Below, in pieces: positions 25,101-32,554 of a DNA stretch of 54,890 bases. The stretch is from Streptomyces spinosisporus. GTDB lineage: Bacteria; Actinomycetota; Actinomycetes; Streptomycetales; Streptomycetaceae. Position 1 is the stretch's first letter. Each line of letters starts with the position of its first letter. The notes beneath the pieces were generated by a model. That model was given only the letters and a program-made list of their open reading frames with translations, was not told the origin of the DNA and did not search any database. Location: NCBI RefSeq assembly GCF_022698145.1, contig NZ_JALDAX010000032.1, positions 1 through 54,890 on the forward strand, read 5' to 3'. A program made the translations under genes and the position numbers.

Positions 25101-26757
25101 TGGCGTTCGCCGTCGCGGTCGTCGCCGTGGCGCTCTTGGTCTGCGCGTCCGCCAACGCCTCGGCGGCTTCTCGCGCGGCTTCCTGGGCGTCGGCGATCTG
25201 CCGGGCGCCGTCCTTCGCTGCCTGCGCTGCGGCGGCCTGAGCGTCCGCGACATCCCGCTGCGCCTTCGCGACCCGCTGCGCCCCGTCCTGCTGCGTGCGG
25301 GCCGCTTCGATTTCCGCGTCCTTCAGTTCGCGGGTCTTGTCGGTGACTTCCTGACTCGCGTCGGAGATCTTCTGTTTGGCGTCGGTGACGGTCTTCGAGC
25401 CCTCGACACCCGCGGCGTTGGCCTCGTCGGTCTGTGTCTGCAGCCTTGCGGTCTCGGTCTGCTGCTCCTGCAGGGCCTGGACGGCCTTGTCGTACTGCAG
25501 TTGCGCCTTGTCGAGGTCCTCCTGCGAGGCTGCGGCGCCCTTGGCCTTGACCGCGGCCAGTTCCTGTTCGGCGTCCTGGAGGTCGAGGACCTTCTGCCGC
25601 TGGTCGAGTTGGGCGTCCGCGAGCCGGTTGTTGAGGTCTTCGAGGTCCTCGGCGGCCTGCTTGCGGGCGTCGTTGAGGTCTTCCTGCGCTTTCCGTGCGG
25701 CGCGCTGCGCGTCGGCGAGGTCCCGTTCGGCGGACTCGACGGACTCCAGCGCGCGCCGGTTCGCGTCGGCGACATCCGAGACGGTGTTCTTCAGGTTCTG
25801 CTGCGCGTCGGCGATGTCCCGTGCGGCCTTGATGCGGGCCTGTGCCGCGTTGACCTCAGCGTCCTTCACCGCCTGCTGGGCTTTCGCGAGGGAGCGTTGC
25901 GCTGCCTCTACACGGCGGGTGGAGTTCTCCGCCGCGGCCGCACTCTTGGTGGCTGGCGCGAACGCCTGCTTGAAGGCGTCCCCGATCCCCGAGGTGCCGA
26001 TCTTGATCGCGGCGAACGCGGATGCCAGTGACAGCACCGCCGGTGCGGCCAGCGCGGCGGCCGGACCCATCTGAATGATGGCCTGCCCGAGGGAGGCGAT
26101 CGTCGGGAGCGCCCCGACGGCAAGCGCGGCGATCCGGGCAATCGACGAGGACAGGATGCTGAGGCCGCCGGACGCCCCACCACCGCCGCCAAGGCCGCCG
26201 AGGAAGTTGGCCCGGACGTGGACCGTGCGGTCGCGGGTGAGGATGTCCAGACGCGCGGCAGCAGCCGCCGTGTCAGCGTCTGCGTCGACGCGCACGGTAC
26301 GCCGCTGGGTGAGGTTGGCTAGGTCGGCTGCAGCGACCCGGGTGTCCATGTCGGCAAGCACGTTGACCATGCGGTCGCGGGTGAGTGCGTCCAAGCGGCC
26401 GATGGCTTCAACATCATCGACGTCCACAAACAGTCGGACGCGGCGGTCGATGGTGAGCGCGGTCAGTTCGCCGAGCGCGGAGCCTTCGTCGATGTCCGCT
26501 GCGAGGGCGACGGTGCGGCGGCGGGTGAGCAGAGCCAGGTCGTCGGCCGCCGTGCGGGTGTCCATGTCGGCGGTGATTTTGACGGTGCGCTTCTTGATCA
26601 GCTTGTCGAGCTTGGCGACCGCGTCTTTGTCGTCGAGATCGACGCCCACGCTGACCGTGTGCTTGGAGGCCTTCAGTCGGTCGATCGCCCGGTCGTAGTT
26701 GGACTCGTCGGCGGTGACCTCGACATAGCCCTCGGCGATCCGGAACGAGCCGGCCAT
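22138..26757 (-). CDS. Tape measure protein with C-terminal peptidase-like domain
   Basis: 1539 residues, the longest gene. Residues 12-179 are seven 24-residue repeats. Residues 260-570 are a long Ala/Lys/Glu coiled coil, and 700-1010 are highly hydrophobic. Near the C-terminus YQWAGNGNPSWDCSGLMSAI with GVGHTAGTLAGMNVESSGG gives a Cys/His active-site pattern like NlpC/P60-type domains found in actinophage tape measures. It sets tail length; at about 0.15 nm per residue the tail would be near 230 nm. The domain may cut peptidoglycan at entry. An AT-richer patch covers the active-site region. Confidence 0.9.
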   Translation of the reverse strand: MAGSFRIAEGYVEVTADESNYDRAIDRLKASKHTVSVGVDLDDKDAVAKLDKLIKKRTVKITADMDTRTAADDLALLTRRRTVALAADIDEGSALGELTALTIDRRVRLFVDVDDVEAIGRLDALTRDRMVNVLADMDTRVAAADLANLTQRRTVRVDADADTAAAAARLDILTRDRTVHVRANFLGGLGGGGGASGGLSILSSSIARIAALAVGALPTIASLGQAIIQMGPAAALAAPAVLSLASAFAAIKIGTSGIGDAFKQAFAPATKSAAAAENSTRRVEAAQRSLAKAQQAVKDAEVNAAQARIKAARDIADAQQNLKNTVSDVADANRRALESVESAERDLADAQRAARKAQEDLNDARKQAAEDLEDLNNRLADAQLDQRQKVLDLQDAEQELAAVKAKGAAASQEDLDKAQLQYDKAVQALQEQQTETARLQTQTDEANAAGVEGSKTVTDAKQKISDASQEVTDKTRELKDAEIEAARTQQDGAQRVAKAQRDVADAQAAAAQAAKDGARQIADAQEAAREAAEALADAQTKSATATTATANAMAKLAPNARAFVDAVLAQREAWRALKLDVQNALFAGLGQKFTQLSTAVLPSLKAGLVGTAGVLNQMAKNAADAITQLGKSGQLRQLFDGLNGGLAPLSRLPGQIITGLTQISIAASPAFERLTTAAAGAADRVSQKLSGAFKSGALEDSINGAIEVAKQFGQLLGDIGGTIGNIMKAAAAGGGDALGTLGSVFAELRRITAMPEVQKALTSIFTAINAIAKLFAGTLGAVIQALLPLLAKLAPVITDLATRFGPVLAELAKTLGEALMPIIDALLPIVTQVGGVLVGVVEAVMPLLKPLGDLIAAIVTALGPIISSIAAAIVPLVGALAQGLLPIVGALVPIVQMFGQFLAALAPMFPQIINALLPLIPPIAQLTTSLLTLALQVLTPLLPLITGLAQLLATVLTGAINILVPVITTVIGWVTNFVNAVSDGVKMIVGFFQHLYDVLVGHSIIPDLVNAIIGFFTGLWSKTKQIFTDLKNGVVAIWNSLWNTVKDKWNSFWSGLKTAFTGAWKSFRDSVTSLKTSITNTWSSMWNSASDKVKSIFSTINSKISGFASGMKTAFSNLKNSLGTIWDGVKSKIGSPVKFVVGTVYNNGIRKMWNTIAGKISSKLTLPSISLGFNRGGVVPGTGNSDTVPAMLTPGERILSKAQVAQLGGHRGIDAILGQDHPTGTGGNPSRTEEKRRYQGGTQHFASGGIVGTVTSAVGGAIGKAASWAKDLVIGGLKSAGQKALSSLVRPLINRIPGGSFGGLLKGLANKAVDGMMSWFGNEDKKAVGGPAVQRALAWVKTQNGLPYQWAGNGNPSWDCSGLMSAIESVIRGERPHRRWATGSFPPGPSGWVRNLKSPFMIGITNAGVGHTAGTLAGMNVESSGGRGVHMGKSARGYNDPLFTSQWGFAPAAKYDSGGLLQPGATLAINKTRKPEAVLTAEQTAAMQSMTGSGGSVVIENITVSGTFDFSTPAARRQAANALVSEMKEALRKFDRERA
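26221..26724 (-). repeat. Seven tandem 24-residue repeats in the tape measure N-terminus
   Basis: Each unit is exactly 24 residues, for example KITADMDTRTAADDLALLTR plus RRTV, with consensus V-x-x-D-x-D-x3-A-x3-L-x2-L-T-x-R-R-T-V. The seven units cover residues 12-179. At DNA level the copies are diverged, so they are old or under protein-level selection. Confidence 0.8.
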
Positions 26758-27162
26758 CTACCCTCCCTTTGCCACGCTCACGAGTCCCGGGAACTTGGCC
26801 CGGAACTGGGTCAGTGAGAGCTCGGTCCTCTCACTGCTGCCACGCGCATGCGTGGCGGTCGTGCTCGTGCGGGTTGGGGTGGTCGTCGGCTGGCGCTCTT
26901 CGCGTTCTTCCTCGGCCAGGGCCGCCATCACGCCCTGGTATGCGGTCAGCCGGTAGGCCAGTGAGAAGTAGCGGGGTCCGCTGATCTCGACTTGCTCAAG
27001 GTCGAGTCCGTAGATGGCCAGGAAGTCGGCGTCGATGTCGTCCTGATGGTCGAGGACCCACAGCCGCTCCTCGACCCGGTCGACGATGGCCTGCGCACAG
27101 TCCGGCTCTCGTAGTTCTTCGAGGGCTCGCACCCATGCGGCAGGGCCGTCGTCTACTTCGCT
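26758..27162 (-). CDS. Tail assembly chaperone extension made by -1 frameshift
   Basis: Reached from the upstream chaperone gene by slipping -1 on GGGAAAA; the first new codons read SEVDDGPAAWVRALEELREP. It adds 134 residues to the first 131 of the upstream protein, giving a fusion of about 265 residues. The extension is helical (DFLAIYGLDLEQVEISGPRY, LTAYQGVMAALAEEEREE) and ends SLTQFRAKFPGLVSVAKGG. This is the equivalent of lambda gpGT, which with gpG loads the tape measure during tail assembly. The open frame itself begins slightly upstream but has no good ribosome-binding site. Confidence 0.8.
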   Translation of the reverse strand, partial: SEVDDGPAAWVRALEELREPDCAQAIVDRVEERLWVLDHQDDIDADFLAIYGLDLEQVEISGPRYFSLAYRLTAYQGVMAALAEEEREERQPTTTPTRTSTTATHARGSSERTELSLTQFRAKFPGLVSVAKGG

Positions 27163-27554
27163 TTTCCCCCTTGCTTCTTCCGCCCGAGGGCGAGGTCGAG
27201 GACCTTGTTGATGATCCATTCCATCTGGTCCTCAGACAGCGACTTGGACTGCTCCAAAGCCATGTAGGCGTCCTCTCCGAGGACGCGGATCAGGAGCGGC
27301 GCTGCGGCCAGCTCACGGCCGTGCTCGCGGGCCTCGCGCATGAACTGCAGCGCCACACCCGGGGGGATCAGCTTCGGGATCGTGTACTCGTCGTCGCCGA
27401 TGTAGAACAGCGGGACGCGCTCCTCCTCGACTTCGTCGTCGGCGTCGATCCGCAGGGGCTCGAAGTCAAGGTCGTCTCCGAGGCCGTTGGCAGGCCTGGC
27501 CGCCGCCTTCTTACGGGCGGCGGTCGTCTGGCGGGTACGGGTGGTGGATGCCAT
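27153..27554 (-). CDS. Tail assembly chaperone, short form (gpG-like)
   Basis: 133 residues. It has a basic N-terminus (TTRTRQTTAARKKAAARPAN), then an acidic segment and a helical C-terminal part (QFMREAREHGRELAAAPLLI, EQSKSLSEDQMEWIINKVLD). It lies between the major tail and tape measure genes, where siphophages encode gpG. Near the end the frame passes through GGGAAAA, allowing a fraction of ribosomes to make the long fusion. Confidence 0.85.
   Translation of the reverse strand: MASTTRTRQTTAARKKAAARPANGLGDDLDFEPLRIDADDEVEEERVPLFYIGDDEYTIPKLIPPGVALQFMREAREHGRELAAAPLLIRVLGEDAYMALEQSKSLSEDQMEWIINKVLDLALGRKKQGGKAK
27162..27168 (-). promoter_or_regulatory. -1 ribosomal frameshift site GGGAAAA
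   Basis: In the chaperone frame the codons are GGG GGA AAA. The X XXY YYZ heptamer G GGA AAA slips to GGG AAA and joins the second chaperone frame. It matches the canonical slippery sequence and is conserved in position in siphophages. No convincing downstream stem was found by eye. Confidence 0.85.
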
Positions 27555-27592
27555 GGGTGGTGCTCCTCGCAGTGGGCAGAGACAGGTGTGGG

Positions 27593-28153
27593 TCAGCTGG
27601 TCTCGTCGACGATGTGGAACGGGGCCGTGACCTCGCTGACGTAGTGGCCGGCGAGCTTGGCCGGGATCAGCGTCTGCTTGTCCTTCGTGTACGCGACCTC
27701 GACGCTGTCCGTGTTGAGCATCTTCCGGCCGATGATGCGGCGGCGGAGCTGGTCGGGGGCGTACCCGTCGAGGATGACGGCGAAGTAGTTCGGCTGCGTC
27801 GCGCTGGAGGTGACGTTGGGCTCGAACGACTTCCAGCCCGTGCCGGACGCGCTGGTGCCGCCGTTGAGGACCAGCGACAGGTTCTCCAGGGTGGCCTCCG
27901 CGAGGCTGGTCTCGATGGTGAAGTCCTGCTTGGTGAGGCGGGAGCCGACGCGGAGGGTGATCTGGTCGACTTCCAGCTCGCTGTAGGTCTGGTCGACGGA
28001 CAGCTTCACGCCGTCCTGGGTGCCGCCCAGGTCGGTCCATGCGGACGCTGCGGGGGTCGTGTTGACGGCGGTGTCAGCGGGCTCGGTCGCTTGGAAATCC
28101 CCGTGGTAGAGGGTTGCCGGGCCTTGAATGAGATTCGTGGTCGAGACTGCCAT
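27593..28153 (-). CDS. Major tail protein
   Basis: 186 residues beginning MAVSTTNLIQGPATLYHGDF. It is mostly beta, with GGTQDGVKLSVDQTYSELEV, EVDQITLRVGSRLTKQDFTI and SLAEATLENLSLVL, the pattern of tail tube proteins that polymerise into hexameric rings. It lies directly upstream of the chaperones, the standard position. It should be one of the most abundant virion proteins. Confidence 0.85.
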   Translation of the reverse strand: MAVSTTNLIQGPATLYHGDFQATEPADTAVNTTPAASAWTDLGGTQDGVKLSVDQTYSELEVDQITLRVGSRLTKQDFTIETSLAEATLENLSLVLNGGTSASGTGWKSFEPNVTSSATQPNYFAVILDGYAPDQLRRRIIGRKMLNTDSVEVAYTKDKQTLIPAKLAGHYVSEVTAPFHIVDETS

Positions 28154-28156
28154 GGG

Positions 28157-28345
28157 TCAGTTCTCCTTGCTTCCGGTCGCGCCGGACGTCTTCTTGGTGG
28201 TAACCGGCGGCGCGGGCGCGGCCGGGGTCTCGGGGGCCGGGGTGTCTTCGACGAGGAGGCCCTGCCGCTTGAGGTCGAGGTAGGCGGCGTCGCTGACCTC
28301 GATCTCCTCCCAGGGGCGCTTGGTGATGCGGACGCGACGGGTCAT
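28157..28345 (-). CDS. Small phage protein before the major tail gene
   Basis: 62 residues. The ordered N-terminus (RRVRITKRPWEEIEVSDAAY, LDLKRQGLLVE) is followed by an Ala/Pro/Thr-rich tail. Similar short proteins occur between head-tail joining and tail tube genes in actinophages. It overlaps the previous gene by 4 bases. The function is unknown. Confidence 0.6.
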   Translation of the reverse strand: MTRRVRITKRPWEEIEVSDAAYLDLKRQGLLVEDTPAPETPAAPAPPVTTKKTSGATGSKEN

Positions 28346-28563
28346 CGGTAGTTACTCCTCACGAGCGGGAACTGGTGGTGGCTGAACTGCGGGTGGAAGC
28401 GGATCTCCATGCAGTCCTCGGGGCGCAGACTCGGCGGGCACAGCACGATCCGGACCGGGCCGGTGAGGAGGAACTCCAACTCCGCACGGTTGTCGTGGAC
28501 GAGGGTCTTGCCGTTGTAGGAGAGGAGCTGCCCGTGCGGCGTGTCCTCCTGGATGGCCCACAT
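28342..28563 (-). CDS. Small beta-rich head-tail region protein
   Basis: 73 residues from an ATG coupled by TGATG to the upstream gene. It reads MWAIQEDTPHGQLLSYNGKT and later LLTGPVRIVLCPPSLRPEDC, suggesting a small beta barrel. The position fits a connector or tail-terminator accessory. It was not recognised. Confidence 0.55.
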   Translation of the reverse strand: MWAIQEDTPHGQLLSYNGKTLVHDNRAELEFLLTGPVRIVLCPPSLRPEDCMEIRFHPQFSHHQFPLVRSNYR

Positions 28564-29027
28564 CACGACGGCACCTCCGTCCACACGACGACGAGGCCGG
28601 GAACCGCGTAACGGGCGTACGACGACGGGTCGTCCGGGACACGCCGGTGCTCGCCGGTGGTGTACGCGGACAACACACGCGCCTGGGGGTAGCCGGACGG
28701 CAGCGTCACCGTCTGCGGGATCGCCGGGTGGTTGTAGCAGGCGGCCTGGATCGCCTCCGCCAGACAGGCGGCCTTGTTCCACGGCGGCTTCTGCGACTGC
28801 GAGTTGGTCGCCCAGCAGTCCACGCCCATCACCGGCTCCCGCAGCGGCACGTACAGGTTCGGGGTGCCGCCCGCGCTGGTGATGGTGACGAACCCGGTGT
28901 CCGCCCACGACAGGCTGCCGTCGCTGCCGGGCTTGGGGAGGGTGGTGGCGACGATGTCACCGACCACGGTCTTCAGCCAGGCGATCGCGACCAGCTCCGG
29001 AGTGGCGCGCAGCACAGGCGTTGTCAT
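28563..29027 (-). CDS. Tail terminator-like / neck protein
   Basis: 154 residues: RATPELVAIAWLKTVVGDIV, then a mixed alpha/beta body with YVPLREPVMGVDCWATNSQS and ARYAVPGLVVVWTEVPS. Order and size match the tail completion (terminator) proteins that cap the tube and join it to the head. It overlaps the previous gene by 4 bases. Confidence 0.65.
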   Translation of the reverse strand: MTTPVLRATPELVAIAWLKTVVGDIVATTLPKPGSDGSLSWADTGFVTITSAGGTPNLYVPLREPVMGVDCWATNSQSQKPPWNKAACLAEAIQAACYNHPAIPQTVTLPSGYPQARVLSAYTTGEHRRVPDDPSSYARYAVPGLVVVWTEVPS

Positions 29028-29395
29028 GGTGTCCTCCGCTGGTAGAGCGCCGTGCGGAGGAAAGGCTGCGGGGCGGTGCCGGGGTGGTTGACGCGGGCCA
29101 CCGGATGGTCAGCGCCCTCCCAGTACAAGGCCTGCTTGTAGCGCGGCTTGATGACGTGCGGGCTCGTGCCCATCTCCACGTCCGTGCAGTAGTTGACGTC
29201 GAGGGAGCCGACGCGCAGTACCTTGTCGTGGACTTCGGCGCGCAGGGATTCGAGGAGGCGGCCGGTGCGCTTGGGTACGTAGTTGCGGGCGTCACCGAGG
29301 ATGGCGTCGCCGATGCTGTGTTCGAGCCAGTCGTTGATGGCTGCGTCGACGTGTGCGCGCGCTGAAGGGTCGATCCGCACACCGGATCTCGCCAT
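29024..29395 (-). CDS. HK97 gp10-like head-tail joining protein
   Basis: 123 residues. Helix INDWLEHSIGDAILGDARNY, the hallmark VPKRTGRLLESLRAEVHDKV, then VNYCTDVEMGTSPHVIKPRY and NHPGTAPQPFLRTALYQ. The P-x-R/K-T-G-x-L motif and the late PFLRTAL are characteristic of gp10-type proteins. It is a component of the neck between portal and tail. Confidence 0.8.
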   Translation of the reverse strand: MARSGVRIDPSARAHVDAAINDWLEHSIGDAILGDARNYVPKRTGRLLESLRAEVHDKVLRVGSLDVNYCTDVEMGTSPHVIKPRYKQALYWEGADHPVARVNHPGTAPQPFLRTALYQRRTP

Positions 29396-29435
29396 GGCCG
29401 CCTCCTCTCCGAAGCCGGTCTCGTACTCATGGCCT

Positions 29436-29452
29436 GCCTGGTCTCCCCAGGC
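29436..29452. other. Hairpin GCCTGG-TCTCC-CCAGGC between connector genes
   Basis: A perfect 6-bp stem lies in a 72-base gap between connector genes. The 17 bases differ at one loop position from the hairpin at 519-535. It may be a weak terminator or an RNA-processing site. Confidence 0.35.
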
Positions 29453-29467
29453 GTGTGGCCTGTGCTG

Positions 29468-29797
29468 TTAGGTGGTGCGCCGCAGGTCGAGCCGGATGTC
29501 CGGCACCGATGCGGGGTTCGCCATCGACGACGTCGCATCGACGATGTAGATGGCACCCGTCCGCTCGTCCTTCACCCGGTCCTGGTCGGTGACGTCCGTT
29601 GCGGCCGGGACGCGGGCGATGGCGTAGCGGACGATCCGCGGGGTGGGGTCGTCTCGGGTGGTGACGCGGCGGGTCTGCTCGATGAGGGATGCCGGGACGC
29701 CGGTGGCGATGGGGGTGTCGGTGTCCTGCTCGTCGCCGTAGGCGTCGGTGGTGGTGCCGCGCAGGATGCTGACCCGGGTGGTGGCGATGGCCTGCAT
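29468..29797 (-). CDS. Head-tail connector protein
   Basis: 109 residues: ATTRVSILRGTTTDAYGDEQ, then beta strands with VTDQDRVKDERTGAIYIVDA and a closing VPDIRLDLRRTT. The pattern matches phage head-closure (gp16/stopper-like) proteins. Its ATG shares a base with the stop of the upstream gene. Confidence 0.7.
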   Translation of the reverse strand: MQAIATTRVSILRGTTTDAYGDEQDTDTPIATGVPASLIEQTRRVTTRDDPTPRIVRYAIARVPAATDVTDQDRVKDERTGAIYIVDATSSMANPASVPDIRLDLRRTT

Positions 29798-30243
29798 CAC
29801 GGCCCCCCCGTGTACGGCGCCCACACCATGTGCTCGTCCGACCCGTCCGACAGGGCATCCCCGACGATCGGCCCGGCCCCCTCTACGGCGGAGCGGATGT
29901 GCACCGTCCGGGACCGCATCCACGACACCCGCTTCAACGCGCGGGCGGCCATGGGCGCGAGGACCAGGCCGTCGCCCTGAAGCGTGGTGGAGACCTGGTC
30001 TTGCTGGATCTGCGTGGCATCCAGCCGCGTCTCCAGCCCGAACTGGCCCGCCAACCAGGCGGCTTGACGGGCGACGGCCTGGCCCAGCCAGTAGAGATCC
30101 CGCGTCCGCATCCGGTCCTTGTCCGGGTAGATGCGGTTGCTGAAGATCTCGATGTCTGACTGCGCCTGGGCAAGCTGCTGGTCGGTCACGGACACGCCGG
30201 TGGTGTCGATGACCTGCTGCGCAGTAGCCCAGGCGTTGACCAC
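29797..30243 (-). CDS. Head-tail adaptor (gp6/gp15-like)
   Basis: 148 residues, mostly helical: ATAQQVIDTTGVSVTDQQLA, QSDIEIFSNRIYPDKDRMRT, DLYWLGQAVARQAAWLAGQF. This is the usual signature of adaptor proteins that bind beneath the portal. It overlaps the next gene by one base. Confidence 0.75.
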   Translation of the reverse strand: MVNAWATAQQVIDTTGVSVTDQQLAQAQSDIEIFSNRIYPDKDRMRTRDLYWLGQAVARQAAWLAGQFGLETRLDATQIQQDQVSTTLQGDGLVLAPMAARALKRVSWMRSRTVHIRSAVEGAGPIVGDALSDGSDEHMVWAPYTGGP

Positions 30244-30245
30244 GA

Positions 30246-30644
30246 CTAGTCGCCCGCCTTGCTGGTGTCGCCGCCCGCGTCCTCGATGACGTCGCGCGGC
30301 GTGGTCGTGTCCTGCGGGCTGGTGTCGACCGACGCGGGGACGGTCTCCACCGAGTAGGTGAGGACCGTGGACACGCCGTCGCCGTGGTCCTCAGCGCCGT
30401 CGAAGGAGACGTCACCACGCGGGTGCAGGCCGCGCTGGATCGCCTCACCGGCAGTCGCCGCACGGTTCGCCGCGTGCGCCTGCTCTTCGCCCGTGCCCGG
30501 CCAGTTGGCGGTGAGCACGACGAACTCCTTGACGTGCCTTGTGCCTTCGGAGCCGTCCGCCGACCGCTTGCCGACCTCGACCTCCACGTCCCCGGACTTC
30601 GCCGGGAACTGCTTCGACGCGGCGGTCTTCTTCGCTGCTGCCAT
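30246..30644 (-). CDS. Small protein downstream of the capsid gene
   Basis: 132 residues with a Lys/Ala-rich N-terminus (MAAAKKTAASKQFPAKSGDV), an ordered centre (VVLTANWPGTGEEQAHAANR, GEAIQRGLHP) and an acidic disordered end. The place just after the major capsid gene suggests a head decoration or accessory protein, but no family was recognised. Confidence 0.6.
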   Translation of the reverse strand: MAAAKKTAASKQFPAKSGDVEVEVGKRSADGSEGTRHVKEFVVLTANWPGTGEEQAHAANRAATAGEAIQRGLHPRGDVSFDGAEDHGDGVSTVLTYSVETVPASVDTSPQDTTTPRDVIEDAGGDTSKAGD

Positions 30645-30665
30645 GGCTCACCTCCTTGCCGGCCG

Positions 30666-30695
30666 CCGTACCGCCCGGAGCCGCGGGCGGTACGG
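30666..30695 (-). terminator. Terminator hairpin after the capsid gene
   Basis: An 11-bp perfect stem, CCGTACCGCCC with GGGCGGTACGG, and an 8-base loop, 15 bases downstream of the capsid stop. It probably gives partial termination, so that the capsid is made in excess. Confidence 0.7.
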
Positions 30696-30709
30696 GGTCT
30701 GCGAGTTGG

Positions 30710-31621
30710 TCAGCCGATGAGGAGCGACGCCCCGGCGGGGTGGCCGTAGGCCCATCCGCGGCGGGACCGCATCTTGAGGATCGACTCGTCCGTGAGCGCG
30801 GACAGGCCGTCGCGTCCGTCGATGAACACACTCTCGGGGCCGGAGCGGATGCCGAGGAGCATCAGCTCCGGGTTGACGAACGCCATGACCGGGCGGCCGC
30901 CAGGGCGGCTGCTCATGGTGGGCGAGGTGCGGGCGCCGAGCGACCAGGTGATCGGCACGTCGAAGATGGTGTCGGGGGTTCCGGCGACGCCCTTCACGAA
31001 GATGGGTTCGCCCTGCGAGTCCTTGACGCCTCGCAGTGCCTTCCGGAACGCAGGCGAGGCGATCGCGATCATTGTGGAGGGGTCGAAGTAGTCGCCCGTC
31101 TCCACGAGCCCGAGGCACGCGTTGTACTCGTCGTACTGGACGTTCCCGGCGGTGGCTGCGACGGTGATGTTGCTGTCGCCGGTGTAGCCGAGGTTGTTGT
31201 CCGTGGTGTGGAGCAGCGTGTACAGCGACGTGAAGGGGACGCCGGCGCCGGGTGCTCCGGTGACGGCGATGCAGGCGTTGTCGAGGGCCTTGGCGTAGGA
31301 CTTCGACCAGCCCATCATCTTCGCCTGGATGATGTCTGCGACGGAGTCGTCGATGTCCTCTTCCGCGATGCGGACGGCCTTGCCGAGCTTCTTCGCGTTG
31401 AGGGTGACCTCGTCGTTGAGAGAGGTGTCCTCGCCGTAGGCGCCGCCCTTGTCGACGACGTCGACGTCCATGCCCGCGGTGCGGGGGACGTTCTTGGTGT
31501 CGGAGCCCATGGTAATGCGGGCGGAGTGGGCCTCGACGGCGGAGACCTGAAGGATTTGCTGGACGACGAGCGAGGTTTCCCACTCTTCGGGGATCCAGGC
31601 TTCCATCGTGTTGCGTGCCAC
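30710..31621 (-). CDS. Major capsid protein (HK97 fold)
   Basis: 303 residues starting ARNTMEAWIPEEWETSLVVQ. Middle motifs TLNAKKLGKAVRIAEEDIDD and ADIIQAKMMGWSKSYAKALD match the spine helix region of HK97-type capsids, and the tail reads FIDGRDGLSALTDESILKMR, RRGWAYGHPAGASLL. There is no N-terminal delta domain; a separate scaffold gene lies upstream. It would form the icosahedral shell. Confidence 0.88.
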   Translation of the reverse strand: MARNTMEAWIPEEWETSLVVQQILQVSAVEAHSARITMGSDTKNVPRTAGMDVDVVDKGGAYGEDTSLNDEVTLNAKKLGKAVRIAEEDIDDSVADIIQAKMMGWSKSYAKALDNACIAVTGAPGAGVPFTSLYTLLHTTDNNLGYTGDSNITVAATAGNVQYDEYNACLGLVETGDYFDPSTMIAIASPAFRKALRGVKDSQGEPIFVKGVAGTPDTIFDVPITWSLGARTSPTMSSRPGGRPVMAFVNPELMLLGIRSGPESVFIDGRDGLSALTDESILKMRSRRGWAYGHPAGASLLIG

Positions 31622-31707
31622 GGTGGCCCTCCTGCGGGCTTCGTGATGGGGATGCGGCTGTCGGCTCGGGCCCCATCACGGGCGCCTGCAAGCAAGGGCG
31701 GTGGTCT

Positions 31708-31724
31708 GCTCCGATCACCGGAGC
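31708..31724. other. Hairpin in the leader of the capsid gene
   Basis: GCTCCG and CGGAGC pair perfectly around ATCAC in the 135-base gap between scaffold and capsid genes. A quasi-palindrome TCACCTGGTGA lies a few bases away. It may terminate, stabilise or separately promote capsid mRNA. Confidence 0.4.
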
Positions 31725-31756
31725 TGTTCACCTGGTGATGAATATACCTCTGGTCG

Positions 31757-32500
31757 TCAAGCCTTACCCAGGATGCGGGTGGCGTGGACTTCCCAGCTGT
31801 TCTTGGGCTTGTCCGGTGCGGCCTGCTTCGGCGCCCCGGTCGGGCGCGGCTTGGGCTTCGGCTTGTCCTGCGGGAGCAGCTCCGGGTAGTCGGCCTTGAC
31901 CCGGTCCACCTCGGCCTCGACGCCGATGAGGTCACCCTCGTCGTCCACTGAGATGGCGTCCCAGTCGACGAGCTTCAGCAGCCGGTCCGGGCTGGCGAAC
32001 CCGGCCTCGGCTAGCGCGGCCCGGACGCCGGAGCGCTTCATCGGCTCCCGGAACTTCTTCTCGCCTTCCTCGCGCGCCTCGCGCAGGGCCTTCTCGTGGT
32101 CGGTCTCGTTGGCGCGGGCGGCGTCTTCGAGCTCTTTGTTGCGGAGCCGGTGGCGCTTACCGTCCTCGTTGGACTTCTTCAGCGCGGCCTGCGTCTTGCG
32201 CCACTCCGCCTCGGACGGTGGCTTCCACGGCTCGGGCTCGTCCTTCTTCGCGGGGGGCTTCGGCTTCGGCGTGCCCTCCGGCTTCGGCTCCGGCTCGGGC
32301 TCCGGCTCGGGGTCGTCGGCTGGCTCACCCTCGGGGGTGTCGTCGATCTCGACGTCGAAGTCGGTGTCGTTGTCGTCGCCTTCGGCGCCGCCCGCGATGA
32401 CGTAGATCGGGCGGTCGTCTGCGCGGTATCCGAGGATCGTGCCTGGGGGCAGGCTGATGCCGTTGGGCTGTGCGGTGCTGGTGCTGTGGTGGATGCCCAT
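31757..32500 (-). CDS. Capsid scaffolding protein
   Basis: 247 residues from an ATG preceded by GGGAGA; two in-frame ATGs 15 and 36 bases further upstream have poorer sites. The N-terminal 90 residues are acidic and Pro/Glu/Lys-rich. Residues 100-160 form a charged coiled coil (KSNEDGKRHRLRNKELEDAA), with a C-terminal basic tail ending WEVHATRILGKA. Composition and position between MuF-like and capsid genes are typical of GP20-type scaffolds that direct shell assembly and leave. Confidence 0.8.
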   Translation of the reverse strand: MGIHHSTSTAQPNGISLPPGTILGYRADDRPIYVIAGGAEGDDNDTDFDVEIDDTPEGEPADDPEPEPEPEPKPEGTPKPKPPAKKDEPEPWKPPSEAEWRKTQAALKKSNEDGKRHRLRNKELEDAARANETDHEKALREAREEGEKKFREPMKRSGVRAALAEAGFASPDRLLKLVDWDAISVDDEGDLIGVEAEVDRVKADYPELLPQDKPKPKPRPTGAPKQAAPDKPKNSWEVHATRILGKA

Positions 32501-32554
32501 CTGGTGTTCTCCCATCACGGGTTGGCGGTAGCCCATCGGCGGGCTGCCGTTGGT

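Noticed and set aside
26221..26724. Regular repeats that could suggest a CRISPR or satellite array
   Set aside because: The periodicity is at protein level, 72 bases per unit with diverged DNA and no spacers.
31730..31746. A quasi-palindrome TCACCTGGTGA in the capsid leader as an operator
   Set aside because: Only five base pairs of symmetry and no second copy at another promoter.
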